64,000 bases of DNA from Aurifilum marmelostoma (Eukaryota > Ascomycota > Sordariomycetes > Diaporthales > Cryphonectriaceae): NCBI GenBank assembly GCA_027559495.1, contig JAMXSV010000003.1, positions 1,178,001 through 1,242,000 of the forward strand. Direction: 5' to 3'. Numbering within the stretch: the first letter of the stretch is position 1; every line of letters begins with the position of its first letter. Under the pieces are notes generated by a model that did not search any database, was not told where the DNA came from, and saw only the letters and a program-made list of their open reading frames with translations. Shown piece by piece: positions 12,074-23,900 of the stretch. A program made the position numbers and the translations under genes.

Positions 12074-12295
12074 GCTATGCATATCATATTTGGCGAAAGC
12101 ACGCATGCACAATCAAAGAAGATGTGTGTCAAACTTGTATACAATCCAGTCACGGTTGACTGTCCCAAGCGAATTAGACCTGCTGAACCCTCATGCGCCT
12201 GCCATGGTATGCCTTCTTAAAAATCCAAACACAGCTCTACACTGTCTGCCTCGTACTCTACACAGAGAAAGAGCAAATCAAAAAATGCCTTTTCT

Positions 12296-13576
12296 TCAGA
12301 ACACGCTGATGTAGTTACCGATCCGCTCCTTCTGGTTCTGTGCTATGCACTCAGCGATCCAGGTGATGTTTCGGATTTCCTGTGTGCTGACGTTAGCTGA
12401 AATGTCCCCGGTGACAGTGCTGAACTCCCGACATACCTGCTCCCTAAGCTTTACCCATGCGTAGACAATAGCAAATGTGAATTGTCTAGTGAAAGCCTCC
12501 TTGGAGATCTCCATTTCCTTCTGGTAGAACATATCCTCCAGACTTCGGCCTTCGGAGCTAGATCCGCCTGCCATGTTGCCGGGGCCAGCGGGCCCACCCC
12601 CGAGACCAGCCGCGTCGAAGAAGGTCTTGTAGTCCTGGATGCCATCGACCGCAAGACGTACACCTTCGAAATCATCCGCACGGGAGAGCATGAGCGTACC
12701 CTCTGGGTAGAGCCGTCCGAAGTTGGGGTACAGCTTCTTGCGGTCCTGCTTGGACAGCTCCGTGCCGAACGAGTTGAGAGTGATGTTGATGGCTCTCCGG
12801 TCAGCCTCGAACTCGAGGATCTCGGACATCACCTCGGCGGTAGGGGTACCGGACATGTCGGGATGCGTGTTGACAAAGTTGTGGAACTCCTCGAGGTAGT
12901 TCTTGTAGAGGGTGTTTCGGACAATCTCGATATTGAGCTCGTCCAGATCTTGATGGCTCAGACTGCCCTTGAAGAAAGGCGCCAGCGGCGTCTCGATGAG
13001 GACGCTGTTGTACAGCTCCTCAATGTTCGTGGCTACGCAGAGCACCGGCATGGTCTCGAACCAGCCCAGAGGATGGCATCTGTCCAACAGTTCCCTCGTG
13101 TCCCGCTCATGAAGCGTGCCGGTGATTAGGAGTGCGACATTGTCGATCATGTACCCGTACGTGAGGTAGTCCATGAACTGGGCTAGAGTCCCTGTTGCGT
13201 TGGCGCGTACATATCGGAACTCTGAGACGAGCTTGTCGGTGGTCTTGGCCGCTAGGCTGGAGGTGGAGGGATTGGGAGGGAGGGAGGCGAGGAAGTCTCC
13301 ATAGGCTGGGCCGAGCTGCAGCTTCAGATCTAAGATGTTGTCAGTGAATGGTTTGGTTCGAGCGACGAGCGAAGGGGGATATCAAGGTATACGGACCATC
13401 TATAGTTTCGCACTGGGTCATGTTACTATAGTTAGCATTGGTGAGAAGGCCATTCCGGTACCCTCGCACGATACCCTCGACATAGCTACATTCTCGGTCA
13501 GCTGCTGGAGGCCTTCCATCGTCAGGACACGAAAGGAAGCATACCCATTATTGACATTGAAGAAGAGACCCTCCAT
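12296..13576 (-). CDS. vma6: V-type ATPase V0 subunit d (Vma6)
   Basis: The exons are 13576-13545, 13485-13397, 13329-12437 and 12379-12296. All introns are 57-67 nt with GT-AG ends, and the total is 365 residues. The product is the C-shaped subunit sitting on the V0 c-ring and coupling it to the central stalk of the vacuolar proton pump. The assembled N-terminus MEGLFFNVNNGYVEGIVRGY and the stretches MDYLTYGYMIDNVALL, HPLGWFETMPVL and RNITWIAECIAQNQKERI are the family hallmarks, ending NYISVF. The length agrees with fungal homologues. The gene has a divergent partner, NOP58. Confidence 0.96.
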
Positions 13577-14006
13577 TTTGATGCTGGCAAAGCGTGTTGG
13601 CGATGCTAAGGGCTTTGAGTGTGTGGATCGAGCTGTCTCGGGGGAGTTCAGAAGGCACAAAGCCCAGAGCAGTGACGACTGTCTCCTGGAGGATGCACTG
13701 CTGACAATAGCCGCCAGCCATCCTAGCGAGCTTGAACTGCCTTATGATTGGCTGCTAAGCGCTGGATGCCGCTACACCTGTATCGGCTTAGCCCGCCGAT
13801 AACGATTGCTCTGGACCCCACACCTGTCTGCGCCAGGTAAAGCAGCTTCTTCAAAAAATTTTGGCGTGCAATATTTCTGCCACCCATCACGACTTCCTCA
13901 CCTAAAACCACAAAAATCCATCGACACGCCCCTGTGTGCCTTCCCACACAACCAGGAGGACCTTCCCAAAGAGAGTAGCATAAGAGACACATCAGGCTTA
14001 TTGAAG
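13577..14006. promoter_or_regulatory. Divergent VMA6 / NOP58 promoter
   Basis: The 430 bp between the two starts has no coding potential. An AAAAAATTTT motif lies at 13854-13863 and the NOP58 side is C/A-rich. No TATA box is clear. Confidence 0.5.
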
Positions 14007-16005
14007 ATGCCTCTCTTCGTCCTCTCTGAGACGAGCGTGGGGTAAGTTGCAACTTGATTTTGCCAACGTGAAATCAATTCACCACCCAAGAAAAAAATTG
14101 AGGATCCATGACCACTAACACCATGATTAGCTATGCCCTGTTCAAGGCCAAGGACAAGAAGTTACTTGATGATGGTGACTTGGATTCCCGTCTGCAGTCT
14201 GCAGACAAGATCAACAATGAGTATGTTTGGCCCACCTCCAGCACAATGCGCGTTCAATTATGAATGATAGATGATCTGATTGTGCTGCAGGCTCAAGCTC
14301 AAGGAGATCTTGAAGTGGGACAGTGCAGCAAAGGGTCTTGAGGAGGTGGCTGGCCTTGTCGAGGGCAAGGTCACTCCCATGCTGACCCAGCTGCTCGAGT
14401 CTATCAAGGACGAGAAGAAGGTCTCTCTTGCAGTGTCCGACGCAAAGCTTGGTAGCGCCATCAACAAGCTCCCTCAGTTCAACATCACTCCTGTCGCCGA
14501 TTCCTCCACCACCGAGCTCTACCGTAACATTCGAGCCCATCTCACCGACCTCATCCCTGGCCTGCAGTCCGAGAACATTCGATCGCTCGCCCTGGGTCTG
14601 TCCCACTCGCTGTCCCGCCACAAGCTGCGATTTTCGCCCGACAAGGTGGACGTGATGATCGTGCAGGCTATCTCTCTGCTGGATGATCTGGACAAGGAGC
14701 TTAACACTTATGCCATGAGGGTGAAGGAGTGGTACGGCTGGCACTTCCCCGAGCTGGGCAAGATCCTCAACGACAACCTCGCCTATGCGCGTGTCATCCT
14801 GGCTGTCGGCCTGCGCACAAACACATCCAAGACCGACCTATCAGACATATTGCCTGAGGAGATTGAGACTGCAGTCAAGGCTGCAGCAGAAGTGAGCATG
14901 GGTACTGAGATCAGTGAGGAGGATCTGGCAAACATCAGCATGCTGGCTGATCATGTCGTGCGGTACACCGAGGTCCGTCAGCAGCTGTCGAGCTACCTGG
15001 AGTCCAGAATGAAGGCCATCGCTCCCAACCTGACAGAGCTCGTCGGTACACTTGTTGGTGCACGGCTCATCGCCCATGCTGGCTCCCTCATGAGCTTGGC
15101 GAAGAACCCTGGTTCGACCATCCAGATCCTCGGAGCCGAGAAGGCCCTCTTCCGTGCTCTCAAGACCAAGCATGCCACTCCCAAGTACGGTCTCATTTAC
15201 CATTCTTCTCTGGTCGGCCAGGCGACTGGCAAGAACAAGGGCAAGATTGCTCGTCAGCTCGCCGCCAAGACCGCCCTTGGTATCCGTGCTGATGCGCTGA
15301 GCGAGTGGGTGAACGAGGACGGCGAGGAGGCAGATGAGGAGGAGCGCTCGGCGCTCGGCGTTGCTGCCCGTGCCAAGATCGAGAACAACCTGCGCCGGCT
15401 CGAAGGCAGGCCGCTTGTCCCCAAGGGTATCGCCGTGGGCCCCAATGGTCAGGCCGCCGATGCGCCCTCCAAGTTCGATATCAAGGAGGCCCGGAAGTAC
15501 AACATCGATGCCGACGGTCTGACAGGGGATGAGCCTGCGGCGGCTGAGCCCACGCCCAAGAAGGAGAAGAAGGATAAGAAGGACAAGAAGGAGAAAAAGT
15601 CTAAGAAGGAAAAGGCTCTCATCCAGGAGGTTGAGGATGAGGAGATGGGATGATGCCCCGGTTCAGAACGGCACTACCGGCTCAGGTACAGTACCTAGTT
15701 GTCATGTTGTCGAACGTGAGACAGATGCTGACATGTTTGTTGCAGCCAAAGCACCCAAGAAGCTGTCTGAGGCCGACTACGAGAAGTATGCCGAGGCGGC
15801 AGGCATCTCGGTGTCAAAGTTCAAGCGCAAGTACGAGCGCGGTGACGTGGACCTTGCGGAGGATGGAACACCAAAGGTCCTGTCCAAGAAGGAGCTCAAG
15901 AAGCTGAAGAAGGCCGAGGAGAAGGAGGCGGGCGGCAAGCGCAAGCGTGACGAAGAGGGCGAGGAGAAGCCCAAGAAGAAGAAGAGCAAGAAGGCAGACG
16001 CATAA
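14007..16005 (+). CDS. nop58: Box C/D snoRNP core protein Nop58 (apparent frame break near the 3' end)
   Basis: The exons are 14007-14041, 14131-14220, 14291-15685 and 15746-16005. Nop58 binds the box C/D snoRNA scaffold in the nucleolus for 2'-O-methylation. The N-terminal NOP5NT domain (MPLFVLSETSVGYALFKAKD), NOSIC region (LAYARVILAVGLRTN) and Nop domain (ELVGTLVGARLIAHAGSLMS, NKGKIARQLAAKTALG) are intact. As written, the frame stops at TGA 15651-15653 after the Lys/Glu-rich tail (495 residues). Skipping one G of the GGG at 15647-15649 continues the frame as DDAPVQNGTTGS, across an intron at 15686-15745, into KAPKKLSEADYEKYAEAAG and a lysine-rich end at 16005 (592 residues), as in other fungi. 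This is probably a base-calling error. A weak alternative intron from 15519 to 15745 would also restore frame. Confidence 0.9.
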
Positions 16006-16568
16006 TTTGGTTTCCAGACTCATGGGTGACGGCGTTCCACCGGCTGAGAAAAAGTTGTATGATTTGCAGCATCTTTCTCTTGGCATCTTCTGGCTTGAGA
16101 GATATCCTCAGGGGCGTTCTTGGCGTGGTAGGCTTTGGTGGCTGGATAGGTTTGCTGGGTCTGTCTAGATCTATAGTGTCAAATTCAGGGCGGATTTCTA
16201 CCTTCATCTTGTTATATACAGTTTTTGAAAACTCTGCCTGGATATATGTATCCTCCTCTGTGGGAGGAGCCAGTGATGTCTGTCATCGCAATCCTGAGCT
16301 ACCACGAAGGCTGCCGAGCTATGCATAAGATCTTCTCTGAGCATTCTTAAGCTTTTACGATGGTAGAGTGTAGAGCGGACTTGATACAGTGGGATAAATA
16401 CTTGATATGTGGGCTGATTATCATAAACGTAGCAAATTTCAGATCTCACGATTCTAAGACTTGCTTCTGAGCAGATGATGGAAAACATATGATGACCCTT
16501 TTCTATTTATATTACAAAATATAATCATGTTTGTGAAAATCTATGGGTGTTTGTTTTCACATCGCAGT
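16006..16568. other. Convergent 3' intergenic region
   Basis: These 563 bp hold the 3' UTRs of NOP58 and the Kelch gene. The second half (16380-16560) is AT-rich. No gene is seen. Confidence 0.5.
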
Positions 16569-18678
16569 TCACGGTAATTCATACCGTACTGAGCGCCCAT
16601 CAGGTGCCTCGACCAATACAGGATTATTATTCGGAGCCTCATGGACAGCGGCTGCCGGGGCCTCGTATACCGATGAATCGGCAGCCTCCGTCCTCACGAC
16701 CTTCACCTCAGACCTAGGGTCTTCCTTGGTCAACGGCAGTTCCGCGAAACCCTTCCGCTCAACATCTTTCTTGTCCATGAACTTGTGCATAGGGATCCCG
16801 GCGTCGGACTGACCCTGAGACTGCTGATCTGGGGTAGTCTCGGCGGTCTGGGTAGATGCTCGTCGTCGGCGCGTCATGTACAAATAAGCAAGACCGGCCA
16901 CCAGAGCGGCGGCGACGACGCCTCCGACGACACCTCCAGCAATGGCGCCGGTGGACGAGCTGTTATTGTCGCTGCTGCCCTTGACACTGCTGCTACTGCT
17001 GCTCGAAGTGGAGTTGGAAGTGGCAACGGTCGTGAAGTTCTCGACGGCGAACAGCTGCTGTAGGCTTGTGGAGGAGAAGTCGGCGTCTCGATCACTTTTA
17101 AGTCATCCGTCAGTTGGAAACCATATACCATCCATTTTTTGTTCACAGTCATGTCTCGAGACCCCTAACTCACTGCGTATCGTAATAATACTGGATCGTC
17201 TCAGACAAGGTATAGTAGTCGGACTGTCCCGCCGTGTACGAAGACGCAAAGGCCATAGCGCTCATGTCAAAAATAGCCAGCCCCTGTCTGAACTGGTCCT
17301 GCGTGCTGAACAGGGCGTTGTAGTTGCTCGACTTTGCCAACTCCGACGTGTCGACACCGCCGATGGTGAGGACCTGCCCGCCGCCGACGTGCTCACACGA
17401 CAGCGCGTGGCGCGGGTGGGCGGAGCTGTAGTCGGCCTTGAACCAGTAGAAGGACGGCAGCGACAGGATGAAGACCTCGTCGTAGCCCGTCGACTCGTCG
17501 GCGCCGTCCCACCCGGCATAGACCACAATGTCAAAGGTCCGATTCGTCGAGGCCGCGCCCGTGAGGCAGAACTCGATCCGGGACTCGGGCGCGTCGCCCG
17601 AGGTGGTCTGGGAGTACCAGGTCTGTGTGTCCGGGTCGTAGATCTCCACCGTGCTCATCGGCCACAGGTCTCCGGTGGCGGCATCCGCCCCGCCGAGGGA
17701 GACGAGGATGCCCTTGGTGCCGAAGTTGGGCACATAGAGCATGTGGCCCCTCTGCCTCAGCCCGAGGGACGGCACGCCTGTGACGTTGGAGGTTATCAGG
17801 GTCTTGCTTTCGAAATCGTATGTCTGCAACTTGTCATATATTGTCTTGTTTCCTTCGTTGTAGTAGAAGCCTGGGAAGAGCGGGGAAAAAAGAGAGAACA
17901 AGAAGTCAGTCGATGAGGCACAGATCACAGCGATTCAGAGGACATCGATCTCTTACCTCCTAACCAATATCCTGCTCCCCCTCCAAAGGCACTAGAGCCA
18001 GAGTATGGTCTCGCCTCTGTGATGAATGAGGCAGATGCACTGTCGTTCAAGTTTGTCCACGTGCTATTGTCCGGCGAGAAGGACCAGAGACCGTATGGCT
18101 GAGCAGACTCGGAGCCGATCGCACTCGACACATCACCCGCGAAACCATTGTATAGTAAGTTGTTGTCGGTGTCGGCCCATAAACCTCCTCGTATGAGATC
18201 GGGGACCCCAGAGGCTTTGGTGATAGATCCTACGGTGAGCGTCTCGTTGGTCCAGTCCGAGGAGAGGTCTATGGATAGCAGGGTGGTAGCTAGGCTATTC
18301 ATCAGCTGCCAAAGCAGAGTCATGATTGACACAATAAGAAAAAGAAACGCAACAGACATACAGTAGTCATATTCTACACTGCTACCATCTGACCAGGAGA
18401 ATTGGCCGCCGTCGACATAGACAACACCATTGAGTATTGCAGCTATAAATTGTAATCGTTAATTCAAGTCTTGGCCTGGTAAAAGTCGCTTCCGATGCAC
18501 ACAACACAGGTCATAAGAGGCCTGAAGATGAGATAAACTTACAGCTGTGATAGCCTCTTCTGTAAAAGGAGGACTCTGAGGCTGCTCCATCGATCTGTCT
18601 CGGGTGCTGCTGCAAAGGCAAGCTCCTCGCTGTTGACAACGCGACAAGATGAGACCCCAGCACCAAGGGAAGCAACAT
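16569..18678 (-). CDS. Secreted Kelch beta-propeller protein with C-terminal membrane anchor
   Basis: There are five exons: 18678-18543, 18442-18362, 18289-17957, 17870-17174 and 17094-16569, all in phase, giving 590 residues. An N-terminal signal (MLLPLVLGSHLVALSTARS) leads into Kelch-like blades: ILNGVVYVDGGQFSW, GGLWADTDNNLLYNGFAGD, LVSLGGADA and HVGGGQVLTIGGVD. A Ser-rich stalk then precedes one transmembrane helix (GAIAGGVVGGVVAAALVAGL, about 456-478), an RRRR stop-transfer signal and a cytosolic tail of about 110 residues. This is the layout of fungal surface Kelch proteins. The ectodomain ligand is unknown. The third exon uses the acceptor CCTAG at 18291-18290, because acceptors slightly upstream create a stop. 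The neighbouring AGS1 gene also builds the cell surface. Confidence 0.85.
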
Positions 18679-20949
18679 ATTTATTTTTTGAACTTAAAGA
18701 TGGCCTGGCTCGCCCAACTTTTCCGTTGCAAAGGAGGAGGAAGATTCAAGGGGGAGATGGAGGTGGGAAAAGAAAACCGATTAACACATGGACCAGATCG
18801 ACCAGTGGAGAGGTAAAAGGAAGGCTGGTCAGGACAACAGTCCAGGGTCCACCAGCGGGAGTAGGCCCTGCTGAAAATTTGGAATGCAAAAAAAATACAA
18901 AAAAAGGTGATATGCTGGAGAACATCGCGAAGGATTTCGATGGAGGTTCTTTTGATACGGGTCGGCCCTCGGAGTTCGTCATGCAAGTTGACGCCTCTGG
19001 AGGCTTTGTCATAGCATGCTGAGATGGATTCGGATCCTGGTTTCTACGAGAATGCGATACCGAGACAGAATGGAGTCTGCAGTAGTATACTAGGGTGGAA
19101 GAGAATTAACGGGGCTGTAAGGATGCCGGGCGCAATGATGCGCACATACACGAGACTCGCGCAGGCATACACTTTCGATATTACCTTAGACACATCTTCT
19201 TTCTGGGAACTGCGTAACTCTCGATGGCTCAGCTGATCACTATTGGCTTTGTTATATTCGTTCTGGCAAGTTCATGGCTTCCTCTCTGTTGCTTGAATAG
19301 TCTGTCAGGTCTCCTTGCCTAGTCTACTCCAAGGTCAGTCAGTTGTGGGCCTCTCGAGGTTGCTCTGCTGCTGAGATGAGCTGAGCACAAAGTGGACAGT
19401 CATCCACTTGAATACTACAGTCCACTCACACTCCTCGGGAGAAAGCCGGGGTCTTTATACAGTGCCTCAGCGGCGGAATGCATCAGGATGTACTGTACAT
19501 GACACCAGATAATAACAGGGCGCTCCTTTTGATCCGTATTATTCCCGCTCACATACTATGCACACCCAAGTGCCTCATTTGCTCCTTTTTCATAATCTAG
19601 AATTACAACATGAATGTGTTGCATGTCTCGGCTGTCGCTATGGTCAGTCAATAAAAACCTTCTTCCGACATCTCACCCAGGGACGGACGGATCCCGGGTC
19701 TCCGATATCACCTTGGATGTGTGCTATCATACAGTGCACCACCGATCTCACAGTACATTAATATAAGTGGATTTTGGTGGCTCCAGCAAAAGGTCAAGTG
19801 TGGATGCATATGCTGATCTCCTTCAATCGAGTACCGTACCATGGTACTGCGGTACAGTCATGCATACACGGCAATACGCCAGTAGCAGCACGCGCTGAGT
19901 CTCTTTTGGGCATCTGAGCAACGATGGATCTGTGCAATTGTACCATAATACAATATGGCTTGGCTGAATTTTCTCTCTATCACGAACCCTGTGTGAGCCA
20001 AGTTCATCACTACAGAGGTGTGACGGTCATAATCACTCTCCCCCGCCACCATGGCGGTCTGAGCGGCAGAGCCATGCTGCAACGTCTTCCGCAGACACGC
20101 GCCCGCCCCGGTATCCCCGGCCCTCCCAAGCACGCTTACGCGTCTATTCTATTCACTTGCCTAGTCAGCCGTTGGAGGAATCAGCACTAAGAGTTGTCCT
20201 GCCCAGCGGTACCGCAGGATCTACTTGGAGGGACCATGGCACAGAGCCTCCACTGCTCACATAGCATGTGAATTTGATGTCACTACAGGCCTTTATTACT
20301 CAGACGTAATATTTGTTTGAGAAAGAGGGGTGCATGTTGGGCAGTGGGAAAAGCAGCCCGTGAAATTGTCTCTGCACTGTAGAAGAGGAAGGTTAGGGGC
20401 TATCCAGCCTCTGACTGGTTGTTGGCGATGTTTACTGTGGGCTGACCAGCCTGCCAACCATATCCTTATTACCTTACTCTGACGGGATCGCCGGCAGACT
20501 TATGCTGAAAGATCTTCAGACCCCATGTACTGCCTAATCAAACGGATCTTGGATCTACAGTGTAGTCAAGTGACCGCAGCGACCTTTCACTTGAGGGGGG
20601 GGAAAAAAAAAGGCTGTCCAAGACATCCTTGAGAGGTTGACCCAATGGCATCACACGAGTCGCAACCCGCCAGTTATCTCTGAATATAACGGCAACATTA
20701 TATTGAGAAGAACATCAAATTGAGAATTATTGCGTATAATTAAGTATATATGTAAAGAAAGTGAAGTTGTAGTAGTGCGACCAGATCAAGGTCTATCTAA
20801 TAAATGTCTAAGTCTATCCCAAAGCGCTCATATGACAGACGTGATATCAAAAGAAAAAAAGAAGAATAAAAAAGCAAGTGTTCCAGACTCTGCCACTGAT
20901 TCATCATATACTCCTGGTACGTAAAGCCATCTTTCCTCTTGCGCCATTT
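18679..20949. other. Intergenic region upstream of the Kelch gene, no supported gene
   Basis: This 2.3 kb lies between the Kelch start and the AGS1 stop. It holds the Kelch promoter, an imperfect palindrome at 19831-19855, a GCGGTACCGC palindrome inside a TCCTGC/GCAGGA inverted repeat near 20194-20217, and an AT-rich AGS1 3' flank (20680-20930). Open frames are short and without domain features. Confidence 0.45.
19831..19855. repeat. Imperfect palindrome GTACC...GGTAC
   Basis: The 25-bp sequence has outer arms GTACCG/CGGTAC around a perfect TACCATGGTA core, with a short CTG bulge on one side. It is non-coding and could form a cruciform or be an operator-like site. No factor is assigned. Confidence 0.5.
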
Positions 20950-23900
20950 CTAAGGCTTCATAAGCTGCTCCTTGCGGAAGAAGAAGAAGAAACCAACACA
21001 AACAGCCAGCTGGAAGAGCAGCGGCACCCAAAACCACACGTTATTCACGCCATTGGTCAGGTTCATAGCCAGATTGGGGAACACAGGCTCCGGGCCAATT
21101 TTGTCGGGAGCTGTAGCACGGGGCAACATGGTGCCCACGGAGCCGATGACCTGAGCGCCCACCACGGCCCAGCTCACGTGGAAGCGGCCGAGGGTCTGTA
21201 GCAGGATCATGCCGAAGCCGACGCCCTGCAGGGTGTCGAGCACACCGAGCCAGAGCCAGAGACACCTGCCGAGCAGGGCACCCGAAACAGCGTGGGCGCC
21301 GGCCCAGGGCATGTAGAGGGCGACGCCCGAGGTGCCCCATAGCTCCTGGGCCCAGCGAGGGGCGCCCAGACCGATGGCAACGATGGGGAGGAGCCACGAG
21401 TGCTCAGTGGAGAAGTAGGCCATGCCGGCGAAGATGACGGCCCAGATGACGACAAAGAAAAGAAGCACAAGCAGAGTAATGGCCCAGGCAGGGGCGACGC
21501 TAGAGGTCCAGAGGTAGCTCCAGCTGCGACCATAAGGACCAGAGAGGAAGTAGTTCTGGACAAAGGCGGCGATAAGGAACCAGACAACGACCTTGCGGCG
21601 GAGCAGAGAGCGGTAAAAGGCCGAAACGTAGCCTGGCTTGCGCCTGTAGGCATCGGGGAGACCCATGAAGAGGATCGCAGCCATGACCCAGAGGAAAACC
21701 GCGATAGGAATACACACGGCGGTGACGATGCGAGAGGTCGAGCTGATGAGGGTAGATCCCTCGTTAGTCAGCGCGCTGGCGTAAGAACCCCAGTACCACA
21801 GGGCGGCGATGTAGATTTGCTGGATGCCCTGTATGGTGCAGGCGCGGAACATCCAGGTCTTAACGGGGTTACCGCCTTCGGTGAGGAAGTTCTGGGTGAA
21901 GAAGAGGAACCCGCTGGAGGAGGCGACAGCATAGAGGGCGGTAGCCAGGTAGTGTAGGGCGGTGGTCTGGGAGCTGGTGCTGTAAGGGCACATGGCGAGG
22001 ACGAAGAAGGCTGCGCCGTAGAGGCCAAAAGCGAGGGTGAAGGCGATGACGAGCTGCACCCGGCGGAAGAGGAGCCACCAGAAGAGGGACCCGCCCAGGT
22101 AGATGCCTGAGGTAAAGTAGACCTGCTCGGCAGACTGGCCGTTCTGGCCCGTCAGAAGGGTGACCTGGTACGAGTTGGCGGCGAGGATTTGGCCCTGCAA
22201 GAACACAAAGGTCAGCGAGAGGAACCAAGAATCAGTTTTCTACTCATCTCATCATGCGACTTACCAGTGCCATTAGAAAGGCGTAGAGGGGCCACTCTCC
22301 AATCTTCACCAGCATGAATTTCTTCAACCCCGTAGGCGGCGCATAGTCCTCGCCCAGGTTGAACTCATCGTGATTATTGTTGTTTCCACTACGGTCGCTG
22401 TTGTCACGGTCCAAGGACGACACTGATCTCAGAGTCACATTGAACACCCTAGGCGACTTCTTGCCCAGCTTGGCATCATAGAACTTCTCGAACCAGTCCT
22501 TCTCGGATTGTCGAATGTATCCTTCCACGCACAGTTTATCTGACGACAGGCTGCCCTCGTGGGAGTCCAGCATCTGCCCAAAGGCGTTGTAGTACTCTTT
22601 CTTGGGATCGTTGAAGAAGGGCTCGACCTTTTGCAGCTCAAAGTCCTTGCGCTCGCCCACAACCGTGTCCAGCGACAGGACAGAGGCATTGTTGGCCGGA
22701 AGTGTGGTGAAGAAAGAACGCCAGTAGGGATCAACGTTCTCGCCATGGTCGCCATATCCGCTGTACCGGCTGCTGGTGTAGACCTCGCTGGCGGCATCGC
22801 TCTCTGGTGGATAGTATGACTGGTAGGGGTATGCGAGATCAGATTGTGACTGCGACCTCTCAAGCTCTGCCAGGGCCGTGAGCCTCGACGCGAGAAGGTT
22901 GGGCATGGCAGTGTTTGACTTGTTACGAGGAAAGCCAGACACAAAACGAGGAGTTGCGGGTGAGATGAGCGAGGCCGGCGTCATGACGCCAGAGGCTGGC
23001 TCCGATGGCTCGCTGGTCGTGGAGATGTAGTACGGTGCGGGTCTGCTGTGCGCGCCCAGCGAATCGGAGCGACCACGTGTAGGACTCGAGGCGCGACTAC
23101 CTATAACACTGTTGGGACGGCTGGTCATGATGGATGGGGCAGCTGTGGGAGGCGCTGTGTTGATGGGCGAAGGCAGGGCGGTGTTGGGCAGGGTAGCGAC
23201 TGGTGGTGGGGGTGGGATGGGCGTCGAGGTACCCGAGGCAGAAGCAGAGGCAGCACCAGGCATCAGCAGGTTGGTGAGCTTGTTGCCCTTCTTGATGCTG
23301 CTGTGGGCCTTGATAGACTGGCTCTGCAGGATCTCGAGGTCGTGCACCCACTGCACCACAGGAAATCTCTGTAGGAGGGACCGCGCGCGCATGGCCTTTC
23401 TCGTCTCCAGTGATGATGCCAGGGCCGACTTGATGGCCGACTTGAACTGCCGCAGGAGGTGCTTGGTCTCCATCGACTCGATGGTGAACCACCAGCCAGG
23501 CATGGAGCCCAGACCACCCACACGAGACCCCACGCCCAGCGCGCCCTTGCGACCGAATTCGACGGCAACAAGACCAAAGGGCTCATCACGCGAGGGCATC
23601 AGCGCAAACTCAGCACCACTGTGGACAAAAGAAGGAATAGGCGTAAACTCTGGCTTGGAGTAGACGCGTCCAGGGTATCGCTGCATCATCTTCTCGAGCT
23701 TGAGGGCAGCAAACCTGCCATGGTTGTCAATCGTCGGGCCAATGCAGATGAGCTGAACGTTCTTGTGCTTGTCCATGATAGCGGGGAAGACATCTGCGAT
23801 AAGATCAACGCCCTTTTGGAGGGACCAGCGGCCGACAAAGACAAAAAGCTCGGCAGTAGGGTCGATGTCAAGTCCTGCCCACTGCTGCGCCTGTTCCCGC

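Noticed and set aside
14221..14290. NOP58 intron 2, checked for a box C/D snoRNA because snoRNP genes can host them.
   Set aside because: A CTGA occurs but no proper UGAUGA box C near the 5' end, and the intron is only 70 nt.
15620..15685. A 36-nt intron (GTTGAG...TTCAG) that would bypass the NOP58 stop.
   Set aside because: Shorter than any functional fungal spliceosomal intron in this window (57 nt minimum).
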